6,923 nt of DNA. Origin: Chloroflexota bacterium. Its GTDB lineage: Bacteria > Chloroflexota > Anaerolineae > Anaerolineales > Anaerolineaceae. This document shows positions 1 to 6,592 of the stretch, one piece after another. The first letter of the stretch is position 1, and each line of letters begins with the position of its first letter. The notes under the pieces are model-generated. The model was given only the letters and a program-made list of their open reading frames with translations, did not search any database and was not told the DNA's origin. Made by a program: the position numbers and the translations under genes. The stretch spans positions 1 to 6,923 of the forward strand of contig JAKOSR010000041.1 of assembly GCA_029777225.1 (NCBI GenBank), given 5' to 3'.

Positions 1-316
1 CGGGAATGGTGGGCGTGGGTTCAACCGGTACCGGCGTAACAGACACTGGTAGCGTGGCGGTGGGCTCCGCCGCGTAGATGGCCGCCTGGATGGGTGTATT
101 GGTCGCTGCCGGGGCCAGGATTGGCACGCCCGCGGAGGGGGCATCATCCGGCCTGGCCTGCGGTCTGCCGGTTTCGTAAGCCAAAAAACCGCCGCCGAAG
201 ATGGCAATGGCAAGCAGTCCCAAGATCAGTCGGTTCTGCCGCTGCCTTCTTTCGCGCTGGACGCGTTGGAGGTGATTGAGTCTACCTGCCGATTTGGTTG
301 AAATCGGCACGGCCAT
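1..316 (-). CDS. Membrane-anchored protein with Pro/Thr-rich linker (partial, C-terminus off the left edge)
   Basis: The minus strand is open from an ATG at 316 to the window edge, giving about 105 residues. Seen in the translation: a strongly basic cytoplasmic tail (residues 12-29, rich in R and Q), one hydrophobic helix (about 30-47, LILGLLAIAIFGGGFLAY), then a linker rich in Pro, Thr and Ala (about 50-105, with PTATLP, VPVEPTPTIP). This is the layout of an inside-tail, single-pass protein whose functional domain lies outside the cell beyond the edge. The start at 316 has a weak GAAG six bases upstream. An ATG at 340 in the same frame is possible, with an in-frame TAA at 347-349 just before it. 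The start lies inside the end of the upstream lipoprotein gene (35-nt overlap in a different frame), suggesting translational coupling. The missing domain could be a hydrolase, sortase, LCP-type enzyme or other; nothing in the window decides this. Confidence 0.72.
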   Translation of the reverse strand, partial: MAVPISTKSAGRLNHLQRVQRERRQRQNRLILGLLAIAIFGGGFLAYETGRPQARPDDAPSAGVPILAPAATNTPIQAAIYAAEPTATLPVSVTPVPVEPTPTIP

Positions 317-1958
317 TGAAAGCTTCAATGGTTTGTCCATCTTTTGTTAGGTATCCATCGTATACACTGCCCAGGCTCGAAGCGACCCAGCCGCCCAGGA
401 TGAATGGCACGTCCCCATCCGCCGCGATCCAAACGCCGTTATATCGGCGGGCGATGTGAAAATGCGTGCCTGTTGACACGCCTCCCTCGCAGGAAGCGTA
501 ACCAATCAAGTCTCCTTCTTTAACATTCCTGCCGGCCGGAATCCGGTCCTGCTCGGCAATATGCATGTACAGGATTGTCCAGCCGGTATGCTCGGAACCG
601 TCCATATCCAGGTCCAAAACCACCGCACCATTGCCAGACCTGACGATTTGGCCATCCGCCACGGCTACCACTGGCGTTTGGCTTTCAAAGCAGCCGTAAT
701 CTTCCTCGGTGCCGGGAGGTGCAAAATCCAGGGCAGCCCAGGTTGAACCGGTGCCCCAGCCCCAATGGGGTCCGCCGGTGTAAGACCAAACGTCCCCAGC
801 AGCCAGTGGCAGTTCCAGCTCCGGTTGCTGTAAGTCGGCCGGCAGTAGCGGTTCATAGGTGAAGGCGAAGGGATTACCGAAAATCGCGTTGTATGTGGCA
901 TACAGGCCACTCTCGGCCACAGCCACCTTCCACTCAGGTTTTCCAAGCAGCAGGCCCAAAAAATATTGCACGGCGGCTGTTCCAGCGTTAATGGTGGGGT
1001 CAATCCTCACCACCTCGCCATCCGCCAGTGTCCACACTGCCACGGCCTGGTTTTCCCAAAGCGTGTAACCGCGGGTCAGCTCGTTGGCTGCCCAGCCGAG
1101 TTGTTTGTACAGACCTTTGTAATTGGTGTTCTTGAATCCCAGCGGATAGCTTTCGGAAACGCCCGCTTTTGAATTGCCCTTCAACCAGCCGCTTTGCTGT
1201 TCAATCACCACCAGCAACAGGCGTGGGTTGACGGAAAAATTATCCGCCACTTCCTGCACGATTTGCGTGCCCGTGAGCGAGCGGCCATCCTCAATTTCTT
1301 CCTGGTATGCCTGCAGCTTGCCATTGAACTGCCAGATGACGCCCGCCACATCAAAACCGACCATGGATGGACCGTAAAAAACCTCAGAATCCGGCACCGT
1401 TTTGAAGGCGGTCGCGAGTTCGTTGGCGCTGGCTGGCGGGATGGTGAGCACCTGGTCAGGGGTTATCAGGCTGGGGTCTTCCAAATCATTCACTTTCAGG
1501 ATTTGGGCCACCGACACCTGGTGCCGCATGGCAATGGCGGCCAGGTTGTCACCCGAAACAACCGTGTATAGGGTGGATTCGGTCCGCAGCGTGGGCAGCG
1601 CGGCAGGACTGTTGGCTGTCGGCGTCGGCCCGGCGGGAGCTTGTGTCAACGTGACCCGCGGGATGGGGGTCTCGTAGGGTATGGGTGTGTGGGTGGGTTG
1701 GTTCAGTGCGGCGGGCAGCGTGGCCGAGGAAATCGGCGCGGCTGGGTTGTCATCTCCCGAAGGCACGCGCCATGGGTCATATTGCGTGATCGGCCTGAAA
1801 CAACCGGTCAGGAAGGCCAGGCACATGACCAGAACCAGGCAGCCGCGGCCAAAGCCAGTTCTTAGGCATTGGCCGGTGTGAAAGGGCGTGCATGGAGAGG
1901 TTTTCTGCCTGTGTTTCATTCCACAACACGTTACATTATTCGTGCCAGAAGCGGGCAT
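282..1958 (-). CDS. LysM / M23-family peptidoglycan endopeptidase lipoprotein
   Basis: Predicted cell-envelope lipoprotein of up to 558 residues. A hydrophobic stretch (residues 41-51) ends in the lipobox LTGC, so Cys53 should be lipidated. A Pro/Thr-rich spacer (about 68-126) leads to a LysM domain (about 129-175, from LYTVVSGDNLAAIAMRH to LTIPP), which binds peptidoglycan glycans. Residues 235-310 resemble a lytic transglycosylase fold (NPRLLLVVIEQQSGW), but Gln255 stands where the catalytic Glu is expected. Residues 390-515 are an M23 metallopeptidase: zinc ligands His398 and Asp411, His466 in LYMHIA, and the HxH motif His499/His501 in GTHFHIA, so the key residues appear intact. M23 enzymes cleave peptide cross-links in peptidoglycan. 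The start is uncertain: neither the ATG at 1958 nor the in-frame ATG at 1919 (MKHRQK) has a clear ribosome binding site, and 1919 gives a more normal n-region. The next minus-strand gene starts inside its 3' end. A function in wall remodelling is inferred. Confidence 0.9.
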   Translation of the reverse strand: MPASGTNNVTCCGMKHRQKTSPCTPFHTGQCLRTGFGRGCLVLVMCLAFLTGCFRPITQYDPWRVPSGDDNPAAPISSATLPAALNQPTHTPIPYETPIPRVTLTQAPAGPTPTANSPAALPTLRTESTLYTVVSGDNLAAIAMRHQVSVAQILKVNDLEDPSLITPDQVLTIPPASANELATAFKTVPDSEVFYGPSMVGFDVAGVIWQFNGKLQAYQEEIEDGRSLTGTQIVQEVADNFSVNPRLLLVVIEQQSGWLKGNSKAGVSESYPLGFKNTNYKGLYKQLGWAANELTRGYTLWENQAVAVWTLADGEVVRIDPTINAGTAAVQYFLGLLLGKPEWKVAVAESGLYATYNAIFGNPFAFTYEPLLPADLQQPELELPLAAGDVWSYTGGPHWGWGTGSTWAALDFAPPGTEEDYGCFESQTPVVAVADGQIVRSGNGAVVLDLDMDGSEHTGWTILYMHIAEQDRIPAGRNVKEGDLIGYASCEGGVSTGTHFHIARRYNGVWIAADGDVPFILGGWVASSLGSVYDGYLTKDGQTIEAFNGRADFNQIGR

Positions 1959-2087
1959 AAATCGAAATGATTAACTATTTATTTGCACTTAACAGGCACT
2001 GGAATATTCAACCAAGCCCGCCATTGACGTCTGCGGGTTTTGGGGTGGCAGGGTGGTGGACAGAAGGACTTAACCTGTAATTAACAC

Positions 2088-2116
2088 TGGACAAAACCAG
2101 TTGACTGTGTTATTAT
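2088..2116 (+). promoter_or_regulatory. Sigma-70-type promoter of the regulator/dehydrogenase operon
   Basis: A -35 box TGGACA (2088-2093, 5 of 6 matches to TTGACA) is followed after exactly 17 bases by a -10 box TATTAT (2111-2116, 5 of 6 matches to TATAAT). Transcription would begin near 2122-2124, about 40 bases before the regulator ATG. The -10 box touches the palindrome at 2116-2127, as expected for a repressor-controlled promoter. This is prediction from consensus only. The rest of the 1959-2162 gap must also hold the promoter of the minus-strand lipoprotein gene, but no convincing -35/-10 pair was seen for it. Confidence 0.6.
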
Positions 2117-2127
2117 CACAATTGTGA
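2116..2127. promoter_or_regulatory. Perfect palindrome, likely operator O1
   Basis: TCACAATTGTGA is a perfect 12-bp palindrome in an AT-rich stretch between the predicted -10 box and start site. Its position would let a bound dimer block transcription initiation. The likely binder is the SorC-family protein encoded immediately downstream, since such regulators often control their own operons. The binder is inferred. Confidence 0.55.
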
Positions 2128-2128
2128 G

Positions 2129-2148
2129 TTCATTCATGCAAATGTGAA
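2129..2148. promoter_or_regulatory. Imperfect palindrome, possible second operator O2
   Basis: Symmetric half-sites TTCA (2129-2132) and TGAA (2145-2148) flank a central TGCA (2137-2140). The centre lies 17 bp downstream of the centre of the palindrome at 2116-2127. It could be a second contact for a tetrameric SorC-type regulator. The match is short, so it may be chance. Confidence 0.3.
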
Positions 2149-2162
2149 TCAAGGGAGCGCTG

Positions 2163-3122
2163 ATGGCCGAAAAATGGCAACGAAAAGGTCGCCTCGACCT
2201 CCTCGCGGATGTCGCTGAGCTTTACTACCTCAAAGGCGCGAGCCAGGCAGAAATTGCCCAGGAACTGGGCGTGACCCGCTCAATGGTTTCCCGTATGCTC
2301 ACCGATGCCCGTGAACATGGCATGGTAAAAATCCAAATCGAACGTCCCATCAACGAAAATACCGACCTCGAACAAAAGCTGGTCAGGCGTTTCAAGTTAC
2401 AAAAGGCCATTGTTATTGAAACCCTCAATAACCAAAACCGCCTTTCAGTCCTGGCCAGGGCGGCCGCGCGTTACCTGGCCGAATCCCTCGAACCAGGCCA
2501 AATCCTTGGCACGTCCTGGGGGACGGCTATTAGTGCCACTGCCGATGAGCTTCACCTCAACACGCCCATTCCGAGCGTCCGGGTTGTGCAGCTCTTGGGC
2601 TCATTGGGCGCGAGGATCAAGGTTTACGATGGTCTTTCCATCGTCAGAAGGCTAGTTGAAAAACTGGATGGCGAGGGAATCTATCTGAACGCGCCGCTCC
2701 TGGTTGAAAATGAAGAAGTGGCCGAAATCCTGCTGGCCAGCAGGGGCGTGCAGGAGACGCTGAACTACGGCTGCCAGGCCGATGTGGCCTTGCTGGGTAT
2801 CGGCAGCACCAGTTTCGACTACTCACCCTATTACCTCGCTGGGCATGTCTCCCAGGAGGAATTGCTGGAAATGGTCGCGCAAAAGACGGTCGGGGATGTC
2901 TGCGGTATCTTCTTTGATATCAATGGCAAGCTCACTTACCCTGAACTGCAGAAACGCATTATTGGGATTGACATCGATAAGTTCCTGAAAATACCCGTTC
3001 GGTTGGCCGTGGCGGGTGGGCCTGAAAAGATTAATCCGGTCCTGGGCGCTTTGCGTGGGAATTACATCAATACTTTGGTGACCGATGCCAATACGGCCCA
3101 GAGTGTACTTATTCAATCATAG
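2163..3122 (+). CDS. SorC/DeoR-like sugar-binding transcriptional regulator
   Basis: A 319-residue protein of the normal length for the SorC family. An N-terminal helix-turn-helix (about residues 27-55, SQAEIAQELGVTRSMVSRML) is followed by a sugar-phosphate-binding domain (about 65-317). Family landmarks are visible: GTSWGTAISATADEL (116-130), ADVALLGIGS (206-215), the glycine-rich VAGGPEKI (283-290) and the C-terminal LVTDANTAQSVL. Members bind DNA as oligomers and are released or altered by a phosphorylated sugar or sugar-derived effector. The ATG at 2163 is preceded by AAGGGAG (2151-2157) five bases away. It is first in a plus-strand set, with 35 bp and no terminator before E1 alpha, so it is probably co-transcribed and autoregulated through the palindrome at 2116-2127. 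Given the PTS gene at the end of the set, the effector is probably a PTS-generated sugar or polyol phosphate or a product of it (inference). Confidence 0.92.
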   Translation: MAEKWQRKGRLDLLADVAELYYLKGASQAEIAQELGVTRSMVSRMLTDAREHGMVKIQIERPINENTDLEQKLVRRFKLQKAIVIETLNNQNRLSVLARAAARYLAESLEPGQILGTSWGTAISATADELHLNTPIPSVRVVQLLGSLGARIKVYDGLSIVRRLVEKLDGEGIYLNAPLLVENEEVAEILLASRGVQETLNYGCQADVALLGIGSTSFDYSPYYLAGHVSQEELLEMVAQKTVGDVCGIFFDINGKLTYPELQKRIIGIDIDKFLKIPVRLAVAGGPEKINPVLGALRGNYINTLVTDANTAQSVLIQS

Positions 3123-3157
3123 GTTCGACAATAAAAACGAAGGATTGAGGAAAAAAT

Positions 3158-4189
3158 ATGGTCATGTGGAAGAAGGAAGAGTTTGATAACTATCAAACTA
3201 CGGATGTCCTTGAGACCGCCAATCGGTTGGGACTCGAAAAAGAAAAGCTGATTGAGATGTACCGCACGATGATGAAAATCCGCTTTTTCGAAGAGATGGC
3301 CGATAAGCAATACGCGCTGGGCAAGGTCCATGGCACCATGCACCTGTCAGCCGGTCAGGAAGCGGTCGCTGTGGGCTCCGGGTTTGCTATCAAAAAAAGC
3401 GACTACCTGCTCAACCACCACCGCGGGCATGGGCATTTCATTGCCAGTGGCGCGGATGTGAATAAGATGATGGCGGAATTCCTGGGCAAAGACACCGGCT
3501 ATTGCCGCGGTCGTGGCGGTTCAATGCACATTGCCGATGTGACCGCCAACAACCTTGGTGCCAACGGCATCGTCGGCGGCGGCCTTCAGCTGGCCGTGGG
3601 CGTTGGGATTGCCATCCAGATGCGCAAAACCGACCAGCTGGTCCTCACCATCTTTGGCGATGGCGCGGCGAACGAGGGCATCTTCCACGAATCCCTCAAC
3701 ATGGCCGGCATCTGGGACCTTCCCATTCTTTACCTGTGCGAAAACAACCAATACGGCATGTCCGCGAACGTGAACCGGGTCTCCGCGAAAACTCCGTTCA
3801 AAGCGCGCGCGGAGGCCTATGGCATTCCTGGCTATTACATTGATGGCAATGATGTTCTGGCGGTTTACGAATTCATGAAGAACGCCAGTGAACACATCCG
3901 CGCTGGCAAAGGCCCCGTTTTCGTCGAAGCGCAGACCTACCGCTATTTCGGTCACTCAAAAAGTGACCGCAACCTCTACCGCACCAAGGAAGAAATTGAA
4001 TATTGGAAGACTGTCGAAGACCCCATCGAGCGCTTCGAGGGTTTGCTCCTGCAGGCAGGCTTGTTGAAGGTGGAAGAAATCAAGGCGATGCAGGATGAAA
4101 TAAACAAGGAAATTGAAGCAGCAGTCACCTTTGCTGAAAATTCACCAGAACCAGATGTAAAAGACCTGACGGAGTGGGTATATGCCTGA
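3158..4189 (+). CDS. Thiamine pyrophosphate-dependent dehydrogenase E1 component, alpha subunit (acetoin/pyruvate dehydrogenase type)
   Basis: A 343-residue E1 alpha of the alpha2-beta2 type, which decarboxylates a 2-oxoacid (or cleaves acetoin) with thiamine diphosphate and passes the acyl group to lipoyl-E2 in the cytoplasm. The cofactor motif is complete: GDGAANEG (167-174, Asp168 a metal ligand) through ENNQYG (195-200, Asn197). Other landmarks are HHRGHGHFIASGAD (87-100), GYCRGRGGSMHIAD (114-127), GANGIVGGG (134-142) and the loop FGHSKSDRNLYRTKEEIE (264-281). The HRGHGH and GHSKSD..YRTKEEIE wording is closer to acetoin dehydrogenase alpha (AcoA) than to typical pyruvate dehydrogenase E1 alpha, but substrate cannot be read reliably from motifs. 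The ATG at 3158 has GAGG (3147-3150) seven bases upstream. Its last 8 nt overlap the E1 beta gene, implying coupled synthesis of the two subunits. Confidence 0.95.
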   Translation: MVMWKKEEFDNYQTTDVLETANRLGLEKEKLIEMYRTMMKIRFFEEMADKQYALGKVHGTMHLSAGQEAVAVGSGFAIKKSDYLLNHHRGHGHFIASGADVNKMMAEFLGKDTGYCRGRGGSMHIADVTANNLGANGIVGGGLQLAVGVGIAIQMRKTDQLVLTIFGDGAANEGIFHESLNMAGIWDLPILYLCENNQYGMSANVNRVSAKTPFKARAEAYGIPGYYIDGNDVLAVYEFMKNASEHIRAGKGPVFVEAQTYRYFGHSKSDRNLYRTKEEIEYWKTVEDPIERFEGLLLQAGLLKVEEIKAMQDEINKEIEAAVTFAENSPEPDVKDLTEWVYA

Positions 4190-5168
4190 AAAAACTTATC
4201 GAGAAGCCATTCACGACGCGATGGTTGAAGAAATGCGTCGGGACGAAACTGTTTTCCTCATGGGCGAGGATATTGGCAGCTACGGCGGCGCCTTTGGCGT
4301 CAGCGCCGGCATGCTGGCTGAATTTGGTCCTGAGCGCGTCAGGGAAACCCCCATCTCCGAGCTCGGAATTGTTGGTGCGGCAGCTGGCGCTGCCATGGTG
4401 GGCATGAAGCCCATTGCTGAAATGATGTTCATGGATTTCATCCTCCTGGCGCTGGAACCCCTGATGAACCAGGCTGCCAAGGCCCGTTACATGTTCGGTG
4501 GCAAGGCCACCGTGCCCATGGTGGTGCGCATGGCCGGCGGTTCCGGCACTGGCGCAGCTGCCCAACATTCCCAATCACTGGAAAGCATTCTTATGGCCAT
4601 CCCGGGCATCAAGGTGGTTGCTCCCTCCACACCTTACGACGCGAAAGGCCTGCTCATCAGCGCCATCCGCGACCCCAACCCCGTATGCTTCGTGGAGCAT
4701 AAAGTGCTCTACAAAGTTAAGGGCGAAGTACCTGAAGGGGAGTACAGCATTCCCCTCGGCGTTGCTGAAATCAAGCACCCCGGCACCCAGCTTACCGTGG
4801 TGAGCTCGGGCATCATGGTATCCAAGTCCCTCGCGGTGGCGACCAAGCTCGAAGCCGAGGGCATTAGCGTGGAAGTTTTGGATTTGCGCACCTTGCGCCC
4901 CATGGACAATGAAGCCATCATCAAATCCGTCAAGAAAACCGGCCGCCTGCTGGTGGTGCATGAAGCGCCCCAAACCGGGGGTTGGGCTGGCGAAGTTTTG
5001 GCAGTTGTTGCGGGCAGCGAGGCCTTCGATTACCTCGACGCGCCCATGCGCCGCCTGGCTGGCAAAGACGTCCCAATTCCCTACAACCGCTTCCTGGAAG
5101 CGGCAGCTGTCCCGCAGGAGGCTGACATCGAGGCTGAAATCCGGGCGATTCTCAGTAACAAGTACTAG
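4182..5168 (+). CDS. Thiamine-dependent 2-oxoacid/acetoin dehydrogenase E1 component, beta subunit
   Basis: A 328-residue E1 beta, full length for the family, forming the heterotetramer with the upstream alpha subunit. Seen: MGEDIGSYGGAFGVSAGM (27-44), RETPISELGIVGAAAGAA (54-71) in which Glu60 matches the glutamate that activates the thiamine aminopyrimidine ring, AGGSGTGAAAQHSQSLE (118-134) with His129 at the usual active-site position, and the transketolase C-terminal domain (about 197-325: DLRTLRPMD, VVHEAPQTGGWAGEV). The start at 4182 is supported by GGAG (4171-4174) seven bases upstream and by the 8-nt overlap with the alpha gene. Only 12 bp separate it from the E2 gene. Resembles AcoB as well as PdhB; the substrate is not decided. 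Confidence 0.95.
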   Translation: MPEKTYREAIHDAMVEEMRRDETVFLMGEDIGSYGGAFGVSAGMLAEFGPERVRETPISELGIVGAAAGAAMVGMKPIAEMMFMDFILLALEPLMNQAAKARYMFGGKATVPMVVRMAGGSGTGAAAQHSQSLESILMAIPGIKVVAPSTPYDAKGLLISAIRDPNPVCFVEHKVLYKVKGEVPEGEYSIPLGVAEIKHPGTQLTVVSSGIMVSKSLAVATKLEAEGISVEVLDLRTLRPMDNEAIIKSVKKTGRLLVVHEAPQTGGWAGEVLAVVAGSEAFDYLDAPMRRLAGKDVPIPYNRFLEAAAVPQEADIEAEIRAILSNKY

Positions 5169-5180
5169 TCAGGAGGATGC

Positions 5181-6533
5181 ATGCCCACACCTTTCATTAT
5201 GCCCAAGATGGATATGGACCAGGAGGTCGTCACGATTATCTCCTGGTTGAAAAAAGAAGGCGAGCGCATCGAAAAGGGCGAGCCGGTTATCGAGGTCGAA
5301 ACAGACAAGATTACCAGCGAGATTGAAGCCCCCGAAAGCGGCATCCTGGCCGGCATTCTCTACCAGGAGAACGAGGAAGCACCCGTGACCAAGGTGGTCG
5401 CCTACATCCTCAAGGAAGGCGAAAGCATGGATTCCCTGCCGGCTGCTGGCGCTCCCGCGGCCCCGCAGGTAGCCCAGCCTGCCGCTGCCCCCGTTCCGGC
5501 GCAGCCCGCCAAGCCCGCCGTCCCCGCCACCCCGCTGGCCGAGAAGGTCTCAGCAGACCTGCATATCAAGCTGGACCAGGTTCCCGCCAGCGGCCCCAAG
5601 GTTACCCGCAAGGATGTCGAATCCTTCGCTGAAAGCCTCAAGGAACAGGGCGAGCACCGCGTGCAAACCCCTGCCACCCCCGCCGCCCGGCGTCTCTCCG
5701 GTGAAAACGGCGTACCACTCGACGCGGTCAGTGGCACCGGTCCCCGGGGCCGGGTGCAAGCCGCGGATGTGCTCCACCAGGCTGCTGCCGCGCAAGTGGC
5801 GCCCGAAAAGCCTTTCAAGCCGGCCTCCAAGGCGTTGCCCGCCACCGCCGTGCCCTTTGTGGGCAAACGCAAGCGTATCGCTGAGCGTCTGACGGCCAGC
5901 TACCAATCCATTCCGCACATCTTCCTCACGGTCGAAGTGGACATGAGCGCGGCTGAAGCCGCGCGCAAGCGCGTCAACCAGTTAGCGGAAAAACAAGGCA
6001 AGCCCGCGGTCTCCGTCACGGCGTTCCTGGTGAAAACTGTTGCCTGGGCGCTTAAGCGCCACCCCTACCTGAACGCGACCTTGCAGGACGACAAAATCCA
6101 GCTCTTGCAGGATGTCAACATCGGCGTGGCCACCGCGCTTGAGGATGGCCTCATCGTCCCAGTTATCCAGGCTGCGGACCAACTTTCCCTCGCCGGCATC
6201 AACGAGCACCTGCGCTATCTGACCGCGCAGGCCCGCGCGGGCGCGCTCACCGCGGAGGAAGTGGCTGGAGGCACCTTCACCATCTCCAATCTGGGCATGT
6301 TCGGCATCAGCTCTTTCACTGCCATCATCAACCCACCCCAGTCCGCCATCCTGGCCGTCGGCACAGTCACTCGCAAGCCGGTGGTCGTGGACGAAAATGA
6401 CACCATTGCCGTCCGACCCATCATGAACCTGACACTCAGTGCCGACCACCGCCTGGTGGATGGCGCCGTGGCTGCCGCCTTCCTGGCCGACCTGGTCAGC
6501 GCGCTCGAGGCACCGGAACTGGTACTGTATTAG
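5181..6533 (+). CDS. Dihydrolipoamide acyltransferase (E2) with one lipoyl domain and two peripheral-subunit-binding domains
   Basis: The 450-residue core of the complex; it carries the acyl group on lipoate and transfers it to CoA. Domain order: lipoyl domain (1-80) with the lipoylated Lys43 in VETDKITSEIEAPESG; Ala/Pro linker (86-117); a first PSBD-like unit (about 114-150) that has Glu121 where Arg is usual and lacks the GTGxxGR loop; a second, canonical PSBD (about 163-199, PAARRLSGENG..., GTGPRGRV at 185-192); an Ala/Pro linker; and the catalytic domain (about 225-450) with DHRLVDG, catalytic His423 and Asp427. PSBDs dock E1 and/or E3. A strong AGGAGG (5171-5176) lies four bases before the ATG. 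It sits 12 bp after E1 beta, so the three genes form one operon. No E3 gene follows in the window. Acyl specificity is unknown (acetyl is likeliest). Confidence 0.95.
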   Translation: MPTPFIMPKMDMDQEVVTIISWLKKEGERIEKGEPVIEVETDKITSEIEAPESGILAGILYQENEEAPVTKVVAYILKEGESMDSLPAAGAPAAPQVAQPAAAPVPAQPAKPAVPATPLAEKVSADLHIKLDQVPASGPKVTRKDVESFAESLKEQGEHRVQTPATPAARRLSGENGVPLDAVSGTGPRGRVQAADVLHQAAAAQVAPEKPFKPASKALPATAVPFVGKRKRIAERLTASYQSIPHIFLTVEVDMSAAEAARKRVNQLAEKQGKPAVSVTAFLVKTVAWALKRHPYLNATLQDDKIQLLQDVNIGVATALEDGLIVPVIQAADQLSLAGINEHLRYLTAQARAGALTAEEVAGGTFTISNLGMFGISSFTAIINPPQSAILAVGTVTRKPVVVDENDTIAVRPIMNLTLSADHRLVDGAVAAAFLADLVSALEAPELVLY

Positions 6534-6552
6534 AACTGAATAACTGTTAGTT

Positions 6553-6577
6553 TCCAGGAACATCCTATGTTCCTGGA
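6553..6577. repeat. Perfect inverted repeat/hairpin between E2 and PTS EIIA
   Basis: TCCAGGAACAT (6553-6563) and ATGTTCCTGGA (6567-6577) pair perfectly over 11 bp around a 3-nt loop CCT, extendable by two T-G wobbles. No T-run follows, so it is not a standard intrinsic terminator. The 3' arm covers the first bases of the purine-rich GGAGGA (6575-6580) in front of the EIIA gene. As RNA it could act as a processing, stability or translation-control element; as DNA it could be a regulator's operator. Which of these applies is not decided by sequence. Confidence 0.6.
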
Positions 6578-6592
6578 GGATTGGAAAACGAA

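Noticed and set aside
94..279. Small plus-strand frame of 61 codons
   Set aside because: It is the complement of the minus-strand frame that encodes a clear basic tail, transmembrane helix and Pro/Thr linker; the plus-strand product is Arg/Pro-rich without features.
2086..2101. Short inverted repeat ACTGG-N6-CCAGT over the -35 region
   Set aside because: Only 5 bp per arm, likely by chance; weaker than the palindrome at 2116-2127.
5402..5872. Antisense frame (156 codons) opposite the E2 linker and PSBD region
   Set aside because: The low-complexity Ala/Gly-rich translation simply mirrors the Ala/Pro-rich linker on the other strand.
6557..6573. LexA/SOS box (GAAC...GTTC)
   Set aside because: The half-sites are separated by 7 bases rather than the 4 of the Gram-positive box, and no neighbouring gene has a DNA-repair role.
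6551..6580. Rho-independent terminator after E2
   Set aside because: The stem is strong, but no T-run follows on either strand and the 3' side runs directly into the ribosome-binding region of the next gene.
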